Below, in pieces: positions 23,186 to 34,565 of a DNA stretch of 50,446 nucleotides. The DNA is taken from positions 1 through 50,446 of the forward strand of contig URKR01000015.1 in assembly GCA_900548355.1 (NCBI GenBank). Direction: 5' to 3'. The stretch is from an uncultured Oscillospiraceae bacterium (GTDB lineage Bacteria; Bacillota; Clostridia; Oscillospirales; Ruminococcaceae). The position numbers were made by a program, and so were the translations under genes. The stretch's first letter is position 1. Every line of letters begins with the position of its first letter. A model generated the notes under the pieces. That model was given only the letters and a program-made list of their open reading frames with translations. It made no database searches and was not told where the DNA came from.

Positions 23186-25195
23186 TTACCCGCCGGCGCG
23201 CTCAATGACCATCCGCTTGCAGGAAAAGCAGGTTGCAAGAAAATAGCCGCCGTAGATGAGCAGAAACAAAGCGACGGTCAGCCACAGGTTGGACGAAATA
23301 TGCAGGTTCATGAACTCCTCCACAATCTCCAGCCCTTTGCGCACGAGCAAGATGGAGTAGACCCCGGCCACAGCCAGCGGTGCGGCGAAAAAGACGGCAA
23401 CTTGGGCAAACAGCGCGCGGCTGATCTGCTGCGGTTTGGCCCCGAGCTTTTGAAGCAGGCCGTAGCGGTATACGTTGTCGGCTGTCTCAGTCAACTGCTT
23501 GAGGGCGAGCAGCGCCGCGCAGATCAACAGAAAGACGATGCCGATATAACAGCACAGGAAGGTCACCAGCGCGTTGATGCCGTAAAACATATCGTACATC
23601 ATCGTCTTTTCGGCATAGCGGTAGCCGTGCGCGTCGTCAAGCCCGATCGGCAGCATCGCCTGCAGTACGGCGTCGGGGCTGGTGGCGGGCTTGTACCGTA
23701 CAAGCAGGATGTTGACGGCCTTGGTCAGCCTTTCGGCCACCGCATCCGGCACAATCAGGGTGCCGCGGTCATTGTTGCCGATCTGGTTCATATAATAGGT
23801 CTCCTGCAGCGGGGTATCCGCGCCGGCGGCCAGCGTCACGCCGGCGATCGTCAGGGTGGGGGAGCGGCGCAGCGCTTCGGCCAGGTAGCGCCAGGTGCCC
23901 TTGTAGTTGCCGTTGAGCAGGTATTCATCTTCATCCAGCGCGACCGCTTCGCGCCCCTGCATCGCAAGCGCGCGGTTGAAATCCGAGATCGAGACGACGC
24001 TGACCGGGCTTTCGGGCAGCGCGGCGTCGATCGGCCAAAGCTGCAAGTCCTGCCCGGCGAACAGGTCGCCGTAAGTTAGATCGGCCGCATAGATCGAAAT
24101 CTGCGCCATCGTCTCGGCATAGTCGGTGATCGGTACGCCGTTGGCGGTCAGGTAGGCGGCGATGTCTCCGTCGCCGTCCCGCTCAACGTCCGAAGTGACG
24201 TTGAGGTCGTAGGGCGTCGCGGCCTGGGCGAGTTCGTTCATCGTCAGCGCGGTGCTCGCGCCGATCGAGACCGCGCAGATTGTGACGGCCAGCAGCCCGC
24301 AGACGGCCGACAGAACCAGATAGTTTGTGCGGATCTTGCTGCCGATCTGCCGTGTTAGAAAAGCGTTGAGCCCGCGCAGGTAAAACCGGCGGTCCGCCTG
24401 CATGACCCGCAGAAAGACTGAGGCGAAGGCGTAAAACAAAAGTACGGTTCCCGCCACCAGCGCTGCGGCGGCAATCTGGAAGGACGGGTCGCCCCTGGCC
24501 GGCAGAAGCCCGTTGCGGTCAAACAGCACCCATCCGACGCCGATACACCCCAGGGCGAGCACGAAGGCCAGCGCCGAAGCGGCCGGCCGCTCGGGGCCAA
24601 GGCTTTCGTTTTTCCGGCCGGCCGTCAGCAGGTCGATCAGCCGCACGCGGGCAACCGATACGACGTTGAAGGCCATCACGAGCAGAAAAATCACCGCAAA
24701 GCAGAGTGCTGTCTGACGCAGCGCCGGCCAGGAGAGCACAAACCGGTAGTTTTCGAGCGCCACCGCAAACAGCCGCAGCGCAATCAGCGAGACCCCCTGT
24801 GACAACGCCGCCCCAAGCAGGAGCCCTGCCCCGAGTGAGCATACCCCGACGCAGAGCGTTTCCCCTGCAAAGATGCGGGCGATGCGCCCTTTCTTCATCC
24901 CGAGCAGCAGGTAAAGCCCAAGCTCCTTTTTGCGCCGTTTGAGCAGAAACTGGTTGGCATAGACGATCAAAAAACCGAGCACGACCGCAATCACGACCGA
25001 GAGCGCCGCGGTCAGCCCGCTGAGCTGGTTGTAGAGAAGCTGCCGGGTCATGCTCATCTCGGCAAAAGCCGGCTGGTCAGACAGTGAGTTGAAGGCATAA
25101 AACAAACTGACAGCAAGCGTCAGGGTCAGAAAATAGATCAGGTAATCCCGCAGATTTTTGCGCAGGTTGCGCAGGATCAGCTTACAGGAGGTCAT
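23186..25195 (-). CDS. bceB: BceB-type ABC transporter permease (peptide antibiotic resistance)
   Basis: 669 residues from the ATG at 25195 (MTSCKLILRNLRKNLRDYLIYF), which lies inside the end of bceA and follows a CAGAATGACCTCC-like ribosome site on the minus strand. There are about ten membrane helices. An N-terminal FtsX-like group (RKKELGLYLLLGMKKGRIARI) is followed by a large extracytoplasmic domain in the second half (about 350-560) and a C-terminal FtsX group (YGLLQKLGAKPQQISRALFAQV). This is the BceB layout, whose large loop binds or senses peptide antibiotics such as bacitracin or lantibiotics. With bceA and the BceRS pair it forms a self-contained detoxification module. The substrate cannot be read from sequence. 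Confidence 0.93.
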   Translation of the reverse strand: MTSCKLILRNLRKNLRDYLIYFLTLTLAVSLFYAFNSLSDQPAFAEMSMTRQLLYNQLSGLTAALSVVIAVVLGFLIVYANQFLLKRRKKELGLYLLLGMKKGRIARIFAGETLCVGVCSLGAGLLLGAALSQGVSLIALRLFAVALENYRFVLSWPALRQTALCFAVIFLLVMAFNVVSVARVRLIDLLTAGRKNESLGPERPAASALAFVLALGCIGVGWVLFDRNGLLPARGDPSFQIAAAALVAGTVLLFYAFASVFLRVMQADRRFYLRGLNAFLTRQIGSKIRTNYLVLSAVCGLLAVTICAVSIGASTALTMNELAQAATPYDLNVTSDVERDGDGDIAAYLTANGVPITDYAETMAQISIYAADLTYGDLFAGQDLQLWPIDAALPESPVSVVSISDFNRALAMQGREAVALDEDEYLLNGNYKGTWRYLAEALRRSPTLTIAGVTLAAGADTPLQETYYMNQIGNNDRGTLIVPDAVAERLTKAVNILLVRYKPATSPDAVLQAMLPIGLDDAHGYRYAEKTMMYDMFYGINALVTFLCCYIGIVFLLICAALLALKQLTETADNVYRYGLLQKLGAKPQQISRALFAQVAVFFAAPLAVAGVYSILLVRKGLEIVEEFMNLHISSNLWLTVALFLLIYGGYFLATCFSCKRMVIERAGG

Positions 25196-25952
25196 TCTGC
25201 TCACCTCCCAGCACCGAAACGACTTCGAGAATTTTCGAAAAAAATACTTTCCGGCTGTCATCGCCGCGGATAAGCTCATGGAAGAGCTTGCCGTCCTTGA
25301 TGAACAAAATGCGCCGGCAGTAACTTGCCGAGAATGCATCGTGGGTGACCATCAAAATCGTGGCGGAAAGACGTTCGTTGAGCTCGCCCAGCATGGTCAG
25401 CAGCATCCGGGAGGAATGGGAGTCCAGCGCGCCGGTCGGCTCGTCAGCCAGCACAAGGGCCGGGTCGGTGACCATTGCGCGGGCCGCGGCAATCCGCTGC
25501 TGCTGCCCGCCCGACATCTGGTAGGGGTATTTGGGCAGCACCTCGCTAACATTGAGAGCTGCGGCCATCTCCCGCACACGGCGCTGGATTTCGGCCGGGC
25601 GTACCCCGGCGATCGAAAGCGGCAGCGCGATGTTTTCGGCGGCGGTCAGGGTATCGAGCAGGTTGAAATCCTGAAAGATGAACCCGAGCTTGCGGCCGCG
25701 GAAATCAGCCAGCTGCCCGCCGCGCAGCGCGGTAATGTCCTGCCCGCCGACATGAATATGCCCGCTCGTCACGGTATCGATGGTCGAGATGCAGTTAAGC
25801 AGCGTGGTCTTGCCCGAACCAGAAGGCCCCATGATGCCGAGGAACTCGCCCCGTGCGACCTCAAAGGTGATGTGATCGACCGCCTTTGTCAAACTGCCCT
25901 TGTTGCCGTAGTATTTCTGGATGTCCTCCACCCGCAGAATGGCTTCGTTCAT
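25182..25952 (-). CDS. bceA: BceA-type ABC transporter ATP-binding protein
   Basis: 256 residues from the ATG at 25952, placed after AAAGGAGA; the longer open frame to 26024 has no ribosome site and adds atypical residues. Motifs are Walker A GPSGSGKTT (42-50), Q-loop GFIFQDFNLL, signature MSGGQQQR, Walker B LVLADEPTGALD and H-loop MVTHD. It is the MacB/LolD-like ATPase partner of BceB. The stop overlaps the bceB start by 14 bases. A pair of GATTACG direct repeats 80 bases upstream is a likely site for BceR. An intergenic gap of 115 bases to bceS allows a separate inducible promoter. Confidence 0.95.
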   Translation of the reverse strand: MNEAILRVEDIQKYYGNKGSLTKAVDHITFEVARGEFLGIMGPSGSGKTTLLNCISTIDTVTSGHIHVGGQDITALRGGQLADFRGRKLGFIFQDFNLLDTLTAAENIALPLSIAGVRPAEIQRRVREMAAALNVSEVLPKYPYQMSGGQQQRIAAARAMVTDPALVLADEPTGALDSHSSRMLLTMLGELNERLSATILMVTHDAFSASYCRRILFIKDGKLFHELIRGDDSRKVFFSKILEVVSVLGGEQNDLL

Positions 25953-26031
25953 ACAGCGTCTCCTTTCCCAAAGGGGGCTGCCCTTTGCAGCTTTACCGTA
26001 CCACGTTTTCGGGCAAACTGCCATGCGGATA

Positions 26032-26049
26032 GATTACGGGGGGATTACG
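26032..26049. promoter_or_regulatory. Direct repeats before bceA, candidate BceR operator
   Basis: Two exact copies of GATTACG (26032-26038 and 26043-26049) are spaced 11 bp apart, one helical turn, in the gap between bceS and bceA. OmpR-type regulators typically bind tandem repeats at this spacing. The site is at the right distance to activate bceAB. Confidence 0.55.
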
Positions 26050-26067
26050 AAGTTGTAAGGTTGGCGG

Positions 26068-27078
26068 CTACAGGCCCGCAAGCAAACTCTCGGTGGGAAA
26101 GAGGAGGGTCACGGTGGCGCCGGCGTTGGGGGCGCTTTTGATTGAAATCTGGATGTTCATGCCGTCGCAGAGCTTTTTGCAAAGGTACAGCCCGATGCCG
26201 GTCGATTGCGGGCAGAGGCGGCCGTTTTGGCCGGTGAATCCCTTCTCAAACACCCGCGGCAGATCGGCCGCGGGGATGCCGACGCCGTTATCCCGGATGT
26301 GCAGCGCGGTGTGGTTGGCCCGCGCCTCAGCCGTGAACACCAGCCGGAAATCCTCGCTGCGATATTTGATCGCGTTGGCGATCACCTGCCCGATGACAAA
26401 GGCACAGCTTTTGGTATCAGCCGGAACCGGCAGGTCAAGCCCCATCAGCTCCACCCGGCCGCCGGCCTGGATAATCGGCTTCGAATAGCTTTTGAGCGCC
26501 GCGCTGACCAGCGCCTGCACCGTCGTGCGCTCGACCTTGAAATCCTTCTCCGGCGCTTCGCTGCGTGCGTAGTAGAGTATGAGCTCGACAAGGTTGTCAA
26601 TGCGGCGCAGTGAATCGTCGATGCGCAGAGCCGCGGGGCTCTTTTCGTTTTCGGCGGCCAGCCTCGCCGAGGTGATCGGGGTCTTGATCTCGTGCACCCA
26701 GGCTTCCAAAAACTCGCGGTATTCCCGGTTCTGCCGCTGCATCGCGGCGAGCTGGTCATTCTGGTATTTGCAGTTCTGCTGCAAAATGTCCCGCAGAATC
26801 TTCCCGTCAAGGAAATCCGGTCGTTCGGCAATCTCAAGAATCAGCGTCTTTTCGTCGAGCGTATCAAGCAGTGTGAGCAATCGGTTATAGTACCGGCTGC
26901 GTCGGGCATAATCCCAGGCGAGCGATGCGGCAAAAAACACGCCGAACACCGCCGCTACAAACCCAATAAAGACTGCGCGCACCCCGATAAGCCACAAAAG
27001 CCCGGCGGTGAGCCCTTCGGCCAGCGCAAAGCAGAGCAGCGCGGCAGCGCGGTCGGCAAGATACGCGGTCAGCTTCAT
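26068..27078 (-). CDS. bceS: BceS-type intramembrane-sensing histidine kinase
   Basis: 336 residues. Two membrane helices (about 12-32 and 35-54) are joined by a two- to three-residue turn, so there is no external sensor domain. The linker leads to the phospho-acceptor region WVHEIKTPITSARL (His129). The ATPase domain shows NAIKYRSE, DNGVGIPAADLPRVFEKGF, and TGIGLYLCKKLCD. Kinases of this class take their signal from the BceAB transporter. It overlaps bceR by four bases, the usual regulator-kinase coupling. Confidence 0.94.
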   Translation of the reverse strand: MKLTAYLADRAAALLCFALAEGLTAGLLWLIGVRAVFIGFVAAVFGVFFAASLAWDYARRSRYYNRLLTLLDTLDEKTLILEIAERPDFLDGKILRDILQQNCKYQNDQLAAMQRQNREYREFLEAWVHEIKTPITSARLAAENEKSPAALRIDDSLRRIDNLVELILYYARSEAPEKDFKVERTTVQALVSAALKSYSKPIIQAGGRVELMGLDLPVPADTKSCAFVIGQVIANAIKYRSEDFRLVFTAEARANHTALHIRDNGVGIPAADLPRVFEKGFTGQNGRLCPQSTGIGLYLCKKLCDGMNIQISIKSAPNAGATVTLLFPTESLLAGL

Positions 27079-27746
27079 ACCTTATACCCCATGCCGCGCT
27101 TGGTCTCAAGGTAATCGGGCAGGCCGATCACCGCGAGCTTTTTGCGCAGCCGGACAATGTTGACATTGAGGGTGTTCTCGTCAATGAAGGCCTCGCTCTG
27201 CCACAATTCGTCGATGATCGCGTCCCGCGGGATCACGTTGCCTTTGCTGCGCATCAGCAGCCGCAGGATGCCCAGCTCGTTTCTGGTCAGCTCGGCTTCT
27301 TTATCGCCGCAGCGCATCTTGGCCTGCAGCACATACAGTGTCAGCCCTTTGTGGGTCAGCACGGCGCCGGCTTCGGGCGCGGCAGTGCGGGCCAGCAGGT
27401 TCTGGATACGCGCCAGCAATACCTGCGGGTTGAAGGGCTTGGTGACATAATCGTCCGCGCCGACGCGCAGACCGAGCAGTTCGTCAAAATCGGAAGTGCG
27501 GCTCGTCAGCATGATGATCGGCAGCCCGGCGGTCTGCGGGGATTCACGCAGCTGGCGGCAGAGCGAAAACCCGTCCTGGCACGGCAGGTTGATATCGAGC
27601 AGCGCCAGATCGGGCTGTGTTTCGGCCGCCTTGGCCGCAATCCCGGTAAAATCAGCCGGGCACAGGCAGGTGTAGCCGTATTTTTCAAGGAAGCGGGCGA
27701 GTTCCAGCCGGATCGCGGCGTCGTCCTCAACGATCAGAATCTTCAT
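27075..27746 (-). CDS. bceR: BceR-type OmpR-family response regulator
   Basis: 223 residues. The receiver domain has the acidic pair VEDDAA, phospho-acceptor Asp51 (LLDINLP) and Lys103 (VTKPF). The C-terminal winged helix (about 130-223) has LTRNELGILRLLMRSKGNVI and VNIVRLRKKL. It should activate bceAB when the transporter is occupied by peptide. The start lies within the last 20 bases of rarA, so rarA, bceR and bceS look co-transcribed. No separate promoter is visible in the overlap. Confidence 0.95.
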   Translation of the reverse strand: MKILIVEDDAAIRLELARFLEKYGYTCLCPADFTGIAAKAAETQPDLALLDINLPCQDGFSLCRQLRESPQTAGLPIIMLTSRTSDFDELLGLRVGADDYVTKPFNPQVLLARIQNLLARTAAPEAGAVLTHKGLTLYVLQAKMRCGDKEAELTRNELGILRLLMRSKGNVIPRDAIIDELWQSEAFIDENTLNVNIVRLRKKLAVIGLPDYLETKRGMGYKV

Positions 27747-29070
27747 GGCGTTGGCGGTGTTCCTCCTTCCAGGCTTTGATGGTTTCCAGCCGGGCCTTGT
27801 ACTTGGCTTCCAGCCCTTCTTCGGTCGGATCGTAGTAGCTGCGGCCGGCCAGCGAATCGGGCAGGCATTGCAGCGTCGTCAGCTTGTCGGCTGCATCGTG
27901 GGCGTACTGGTAGCCCTTGCCGTAGTCAAGCTCCTTCATCAGTCTGGTCGGCGCATTGCGGATCACAAGCGGCACCGGTTCGGCCAGTTGCTGGAGGGCG
28001 TCGGTTTTGGCGTGCTCGTAGGCTTTGTAGAGCGCGTTCGATTTCGGCGCGAGCGACATATACACGACCGCCTGGGTCAGGTGCACCGTACACTCCGGCA
28101 TACCGAGGAAGTGGCAGGCCTGGTAGGCGGCGACGGCCTGGTCGAGCGCGCGCGGGTCGGCCAGGCCGATATCTTCGCTCGCAAACCGGATCACCCGTCG
28201 CGCCACATACAGCGGATCTTCGCCGGCCTCGAGCATCCGTGCAAGCCAATAGACAGCCGCGTCTGGGTCGGAGTTGCGCATTGATTTGTGCAGCGCCGAG
28301 ATCAGGTTGTAGTGCTCTTCACCCTTCTTATCATACAAAAGCGATTTTTTGGAGGTGCACTGCTCCACCGTCTCGGCCGTGACGGTGGTCGAACCGTCCG
28401 AACCGACCTCGCCGTTGAGCACGACCATCTCAAGGGTGGAAAGCGCGGTGCGCGCGTCTCCGTTGGCAAAGTTTGCAATGGCTTCAAGCAGATCGTCCCC
28501 GATGTGAACGACCTGATCGCCGAACCCGCGCTTGTCGCGCAAAGCGCGGCGCAGCAGCTCGGCGATCTCCTCCGGTTTCAGCGCCTGCAGCACAAACACC
28601 TTGCAGCGGGAGAGAAGCGCGCCGTTGATCTCAAACGAGGGGTTCTCGGTCGTTGCGCCGATCAGGATGATGCTGCCCTTTTCGACAAAGGGGAGAAAGG
28701 CATCCTGCTGGGCCTTGTTGAAGCGGTGGATTTCATCCACAAACAGGATGGTCTTTTCGCCGAAACGGCGGTTGTCCTCAGCCTGCTGCATGACGGCGCG
28801 GATCTCTTTAATGCCGCTGGTCACGGCCGAAAAATCGATAAAGGCGGCCTTTGTCTGGTTGGCGATGATCCGCGCGAGCGTCGTTTTGCCCACGCCCGGC
28901 GGGCCCCAGAAGATCATCGAGGAAACCTGGTCGCTCTCAATCAAGCGGCGCAGCACCTTGCCCGGGCCCAAAAGATGGGTCTGGCCCACATATTCTTCCA
29001 GCGTGCGCGGGCGCAGCCGGGCGGCCAGCGGCTGCGGCGCCCGGCGCTCAAACAGGGTGGTCTGTTCCAT
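27727..29070 (-). CDS. rarA: Replication-associated recombination protein A (RarA/MgsA)
   Basis: 447 residues from the ATG at 29070, chosen over one seven codons upstream because GGAGGG lies just before it. An AAA+ ATPase with Walker A GPPGVGKTT (56-64), Walker B ILFVDEIHRFNKAQQD, sensor 1 ATTENPSF and the C-terminal MgsA domain (YWLARMLEAGEDPLYVARR). The N-terminal LFERRAPQPLAARLRPRTLEEYVGQ is conserved. It acts at stalled replication forks. Its end overlaps bceR, an unusual neighbour. A divergent promoter pair separates it from the sugar kinase. Confidence 0.96.
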   Translation of the reverse strand: MEQTTLFERRAPQPLAARLRPRTLEEYVGQTHLLGPGKVLRRLIESDQVSSMIFWGPPGVGKTTLARIIANQTKAAFIDFSAVTSGIKEIRAVMQQAEDNRRFGEKTILFVDEIHRFNKAQQDAFLPFVEKGSIILIGATTENPSFEINGALLSRCKVFVLQALKPEEIAELLRRALRDKRGFGDQVVHIGDDLLEAIANFANGDARTALSTLEMVVLNGEVGSDGSTTVTAETVEQCTSKKSLLYDKKGEEHYNLISALHKSMRNSDPDAAVYWLARMLEAGEDPLYVARRVIRFASEDIGLADPRALDQAVAAYQACHFLGMPECTVHLTQAVVYMSLAPKSNALYKAYEHAKTDALQQLAEPVPLVIRNAPTRLMKELDYGKGYQYAHDAADKLTTLQCLPDSLAGRSYYDPTEEGLEAKYKARLETIKAWKEEHRQRHEDSDR

Positions 29071-29103
29071 AGTATCCCTCCAGCCGGTCATTTTTCTTTC
29101 TTC

Positions 29104-29131
29104 ATTTTAGCACATCTGCCGCATCAGGCAA
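29104..29131 (-). promoter_or_regulatory. Promoter for rarA
   Basis: On the minus strand TTGCCT (29131-29126), a 16-base spacer and TAAAAT (29109-29104). Confidence 0.6.
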
Positions 29132-29138
29132 GGGGCTT

Positions 29139-29166
29139 TTGCATCCGACCCGGTTTGGTGTATAAT
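29139..29166 (+). promoter_or_regulatory. Promoter for the PfkB-family kinase
   Basis: TTGCAT (29139-29144), a 16-base spacer and TATAAT (29161-29166). It is back to back with the rarA promoter. Confidence 0.75.
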
Positions 29167-29198
29167 AAGGGCAAACGCATGAGAAAGGGGCTGCCCTT

Positions 29199-30131
29199 AT
29201 GATTTATACCGTTACCCTCAATCCGGCCATTGACAAAACGGTGACAATTCCGGATTTTTGCCTGGATTCGGTCAACAGGGTTGCGGACTGTCGCCTCGAC
29301 CCGGGCGGCAAGGGGATCAACGTTTCCAAGGTGCTGTCAGCGCTTGGGCAGCCAAGCGTTGTCTTCACGCTGCTGGCCGGCGATACGGGGCGCACCTTGC
29401 GCGCGATGCTCGCGCAGGCCGGCCTGTCGGTGGTTGCGCATGAACTGCCGGGCCAGACACGGCAGAATCTCAAGGTGGTAGACCCGGCCAGGCATTCAAA
29501 TACCGATATCAACGAACCCGGCGCCCCGGCAAGCGCGGCGGCGCTCGCCGGCCTGCGGCGGGATCTGCTGGCCCGCGTGCAGCCGGGTGACCTTGTGGTT
29601 TTGGCCGGCAGCCTGCCGGCCGGCGCTCCGCCGGATACCTATGCCGGCTGGGTTTCTGCCTGCCAGGCAGCGGGTGCCAAGGTGTTTGTAGATGCCGACG
29701 GCCCGGCCCTGCGTGAGGCTGTGGCCGCAAGGCCGTATCTGATCAAACCCAATGAATCCGAGCTGGTCCGCCTGGCCGGCTGCCCGTTGCCAACCGAGAC
29801 AGCGCTGGTCGCCGCCGGGCGGGCGCTGCTTGCTGCCGGCGTACACAAGGTGGTTATATCACGCGGGGCGCAAGGGGCGCTCTATCTGTCCGAAGAAGAA
29901 ACCTTTGCCGCCGAAGGGCTGTCTGTGCCGGTGGGCAGCACCGTCGGCGCGGGAGACAGTATGGTTGCCGCACTGGCTCTGGCCGAAGCGCGCGGACTCC
30001 CCTGGCGGGAAGCCGCCCGCCTGTCCACGGCCGCCGGGGCCGCAAACGTGAGCTGCCAGGGCACCGAACCGGCCCCGCGGGAGGCGGTGGAAGCGCTGCT
30101 TGAGCGGGTGGTTTTGCGCCCGGCCCAATAA
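29199..30131 (+). CDS. pfkB: PfkB-family hexose-phosphate kinase (1-phosphofructokinase/tagatose-6-phosphate kinase type)
   Basis: 310 residues, the usual size. Typical segments are YTVTLNPAIDKTV at the N terminus, the substrate glycine motif DPGGKGINVSKVL (about 35-47), VLAGSLPAG, LIKPNESEL and the ATP/anion-hole motif GSTVGAGDSMVAA with catalytic Asp. It phosphorylates a sugar phosphate at C-1 or C-6, feeding fructose-1,6- or tagatose-1,6-bisphosphate to glycolysis. No PTS or LacD partner is next to it, so fructose-1-phosphate and tagatose-6-phosphate cannot be told apart. A galactose link to the distant mgl operon is speculative. The immunity-like gene follows 22 bases downstream. Confidence 0.9.
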   Translation: MIYTVTLNPAIDKTVTIPDFCLDSVNRVADCRLDPGGKGINVSKVLSALGQPSVVFTLLAGDTGRTLRAMLAQAGLSVVAHELPGQTRQNLKVVDPARHSNTDINEPGAPASAAALAGLRRDLLARVQPGDLVVLAGSLPAGAPPDTYAGWVSACQAAGAKVFVDADGPALREAVAARPYLIKPNESELVRLAGCPLPTETALVAAGRALLAAGVHKVVISRGAQGALYLSEEETFAAEGLSVPVGSTVGAGDSMVAALALAEARGLPWREAARLSTAAGAANVSCQGTEPAPREAVEALLERVVLRPAQ

Positions 30132-30153
30132 ACCGAAGGAAAGAGGAAACCGT

Positions 30154-32693
<2,540 letters not shown>

Positions 32694-32742
32694 AAAACGC
32701 CGGAGGAGCGGGCGGTGAAACCGCCACGCCCTCCGGCGTTTT
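32694..32742. terminator. Bidirectional terminator between ligA and the EamA gene
   Basis: AAAACGCCGGAGG (32694-32706) pairs perfectly with CCTCCGGCGTTTT (32730-32742). GGCGG/CCGCC pairs inside. It serves both converging genes. Confidence 0.9.
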
Positions 32743-32746
32743 GCGT

Positions 32747-33160
32747 TTACAGAACCATCAGCAGGGTGCCGGCGCCGATCAGCACACAGCCCAGTGCGGA
32801 TTTTAGGGTGACCTTCTCATGCAGAAATACAAAGGCCAGTACCAGCGTAATCACAACGCTGAGCTTGTCAATGGGCACAACCTTGCTGGCGTCGCCGATC
32901 TGCAGCGCCCGGTAATAGCACAACCACGAAGCGCCGGTGGCTAGGCCGGACAAAATCAAAAACAACCAACTTCGTTTGTCAATGCTGCCTAAACCGCCCT
33001 GCGTATGTGTCAGGAAAACCATGCCCCAGGCCATCGCCAGCACAACCGTTGTGCGCACGGCGGTGGCCAAATTGGAATTTACCCCCGCCACACCGATTTT
33101 GGCTAAAATGGAGGTTAACGCGGCAAAAACAGAAGAACCCAACGCAAACAGCCACCACAT
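32747..33160 (-). CDS. Half-size EamA/DMT-family transporter
   Basis: 137 residues with four to five hydrophobic helices covering almost the whole protein. The start WWLFALGSSVFAALTSILAKIG and the closing KLSVVITLVLAFVFLHEKVTLKSALGCVLIGAGTLL are the EamA domain hallmarks; the latter matches the conserved P-x-x-x-L-S-x-V segment before the last helix. Usual members have two such domains, so this one must dimerise. Substrate unknown. It is the last gene of a minus-strand group containing the Cys-rich protein upstream. Confidence 0.88.
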   Translation of the reverse strand: MWWLFALGSSVFAALTSILAKIGVAGVNSNLATAVRTTVVLAMAWGMVFLTHTQGGLGSIDKRSWLFLILSGLATGASWLCYYRALQIGDASKVVPIDKLSVVITLVLAFVFLHEKVTLKSALGCVLIGAGTLLMVL

Positions 33161-33198
33161 TGCAAAAACTCCTTCCCGTTTTGCATATGCCCGGCAGG

Positions 33199-33426
33199 TT
33201 ACTCTTCATCATCCAGGCTGAAATCGCTCGGATCAAAGCGGGGCAGTTCCTGGCGATGCGGTGTGCGCTGCAGCGGGTCATACACAAATTTGCGGCAACA
33301 ATAATAAGGGGAAACAACCCCACGCTGCCGGCACAGCACCATGCGGCTGTCGGCGGCGGGGCTGCCGTGGGCGCAGTAGGCGCAGGCCGGGGCGATCCGG
33401 CTGCCATAAAACGGCTTTTTGAACAT
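33199..33426 (-). CDS. Cys-rich small protein (probable zinc-binding), conserved hypothetical
   Basis: 75 residues with six Cys arranged as CAYC, LC, and a CC pair (ACAYCAHG, MVLCRQRGVV, YYCCRKFVYDPLQR). It ends in an acidic DPSDFSLDDEE tail. Similar small proteins, with the phrases C-x-x-R-G-V-V and C-R-x-F-x-Y-D-P, are, to my recollection, common in Clostridia and have no assigned role. The Cys spacing suggests a zinc ribbon-like fold. The ATG follows GGAG, and a consensus promoter lies 88 bases upstream, inside the end of the YlbJ-like gene. Confidence 0.75.
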   Translation of the reverse strand: MFKKPFYGSRIAPACAYCAHGSPAADSRMVLCRQRGVVSPYYCCRKFVYDPLQRTPHRQELPRFDPSDFSLDDEE

Positions 33427-33507
33427 CGGGCTGTCTCCTCGGCACGGCCCCGGTGGGGCCGGATGTTGGCGTTCGGCGCGCGAACGTGGAGGGTTCGGCC
33501 GGCCGCT

Positions 33508-34482
33508 TTATTTATTATAGGATCTTTGCCGAATTTTGTAAAGCACAGCGCATAGAAAGCAGAACACCACAACCGCCGCGTCGGGGCGCAGCCGCTGCAT
33601 GGGCACCACGCGCGGCGCCAGGCTGGTAAATGCGGCGACCTCCCCGGGCAAAAAATGCACGCACAGCCGAACAAGCACCTGTAGCAACACCGTGTGCAGC
33701 GCCCGGCTGGCCAGCAGGGGCTTCCACGGCGTCTCCGGCCCCAGCAGCGAGCGCAGCTGCACAAAGACCGAAACGCCCCACATGCTCAGGCAAAAGCAGA
33801 TGCCGTACAAAGCTACCGGCCCGCCAAGCGCCGCAAAATCGGCGCAGCCGGCGCTGATCTCAAGCAATGCGCTTCCCCAGGGGCGCAGCGCTGCGGGCAG
33901 GGCCGAAACCGTGACCGCATACACGATGCGGAAAAACACCACGCATCCGCAAACGGCCAGCGCGCTGTCTACCGCGCGACCGATTGCCACAGCAAGGCCG
34001 GGGAGGTCGTTGTGGGCGGGGGGCGGTGCGACGCTTGGCGCGGCGGGCAGGCGAGCAAAAGGCAGCAGGATGGCCGCGGCCAGCAGGTTGCAAGCCAGCT
34101 GCAGCCCGTACAGCAGGATGCCCAGCCGGACGGACCCAAGCAGCTGCCCGCCCAGGCAGCCGATGACAAACCCGGGCCCGGAACAACAGCCAAGCAGGAG
34201 AAGTAGCCGCCGCTGCTCTGGCGCCGCTTCACGGGCAAGCTGGGCGCAGACTGCATACCCGCCCAACCAGGACAGCCCGACCAGTACAGGAAACCGGGCT
34301 TTGCCTGCCTGCGCCGTCACCAACGTGCAGATAACAAAAAACGGGAACAATGCCGGCAGCAGGCTTGTCAGGCAGAGCACGACGCCGTTGCTGAAGCCTT
34401 CGGCTGCGGCGGCAGGACGTGCCAGCACCGCAGCCCCCAACAACAGGGCCGGCGCCAGCCCCAGCCATTTGCGAAGATTCAT
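33508..34482 (-). CDS. YlbJ-like sporulation membrane protein (nucleoside-recognition/Gate type)
   Basis: 324 residues from the ATG at 34482; the longer frame to 34518 has no ribosome site. It is a polytopic protein with about eight helices. SLLPALFPFFVICTLV and the Gly/Ser/Cys-rich LLGCCSGPGFVIGCLGG resemble the repeated gate motifs of YlbJ, a mother-cell protein needed for spore resistance in Bacillus. It is divergent from yqfC-yqfD, two other mother-cell sporulation genes, with 83 bases between starts, which supports a sporulation role. The family is divergent, so the assignment is moderate. Confidence 0.68.
   Translation of the reverse strand: MNLRKWLGLAPALLLGAAVLARPAAAAEGFSNGVVLCLTSLLPALFPFFVICTLVTAQAGKARFPVLVGLSWLGGYAVCAQLAREAAPEQRRLLLLLGCCSGPGFVIGCLGGQLLGSVRLGILLYGLQLACNLLAAAILLPFARLPAAPSVAPPPAHNDLPGLAVAIGRAVDSALAVCGCVVFFRIVYAVTVSALPAALRPWGSALLEISAGCADFAALGGPVALYGICFCLSMWGVSVFVQLRSLLGPETPWKPLLASRALHTVLLQVLVRLCVHFLPGEVAAFTSLAPRVVPMQRLRPDAAVVVFCFLCAVLYKIRQRSYNK
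33514..33542 (-). promoter_or_regulatory. Promoter for the Cys-rich protein
   Basis: On the minus strand TTTACA (33542-33537), a 17-base spacer and TATAAT (33519-33514), embedded in the final codons of the YlbJ-like gene. Confidence 0.65.
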
Positions 34483-34565
34483 AACACCGCCCCTTTCGCG
34501 TATATTTGTGGATAGCAAGGGTGCGTGAGCGACACAACCGTGCCCGCAGGAAGGAGGGCGGCCCC

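Noticed and set aside
34483..34565. A sigma-E promoter between the YlbJ-like gene and yqfC
   Set aside because: An ATATT-like -35 is visible but no CATACA-like -10 follows at a suitable distance.
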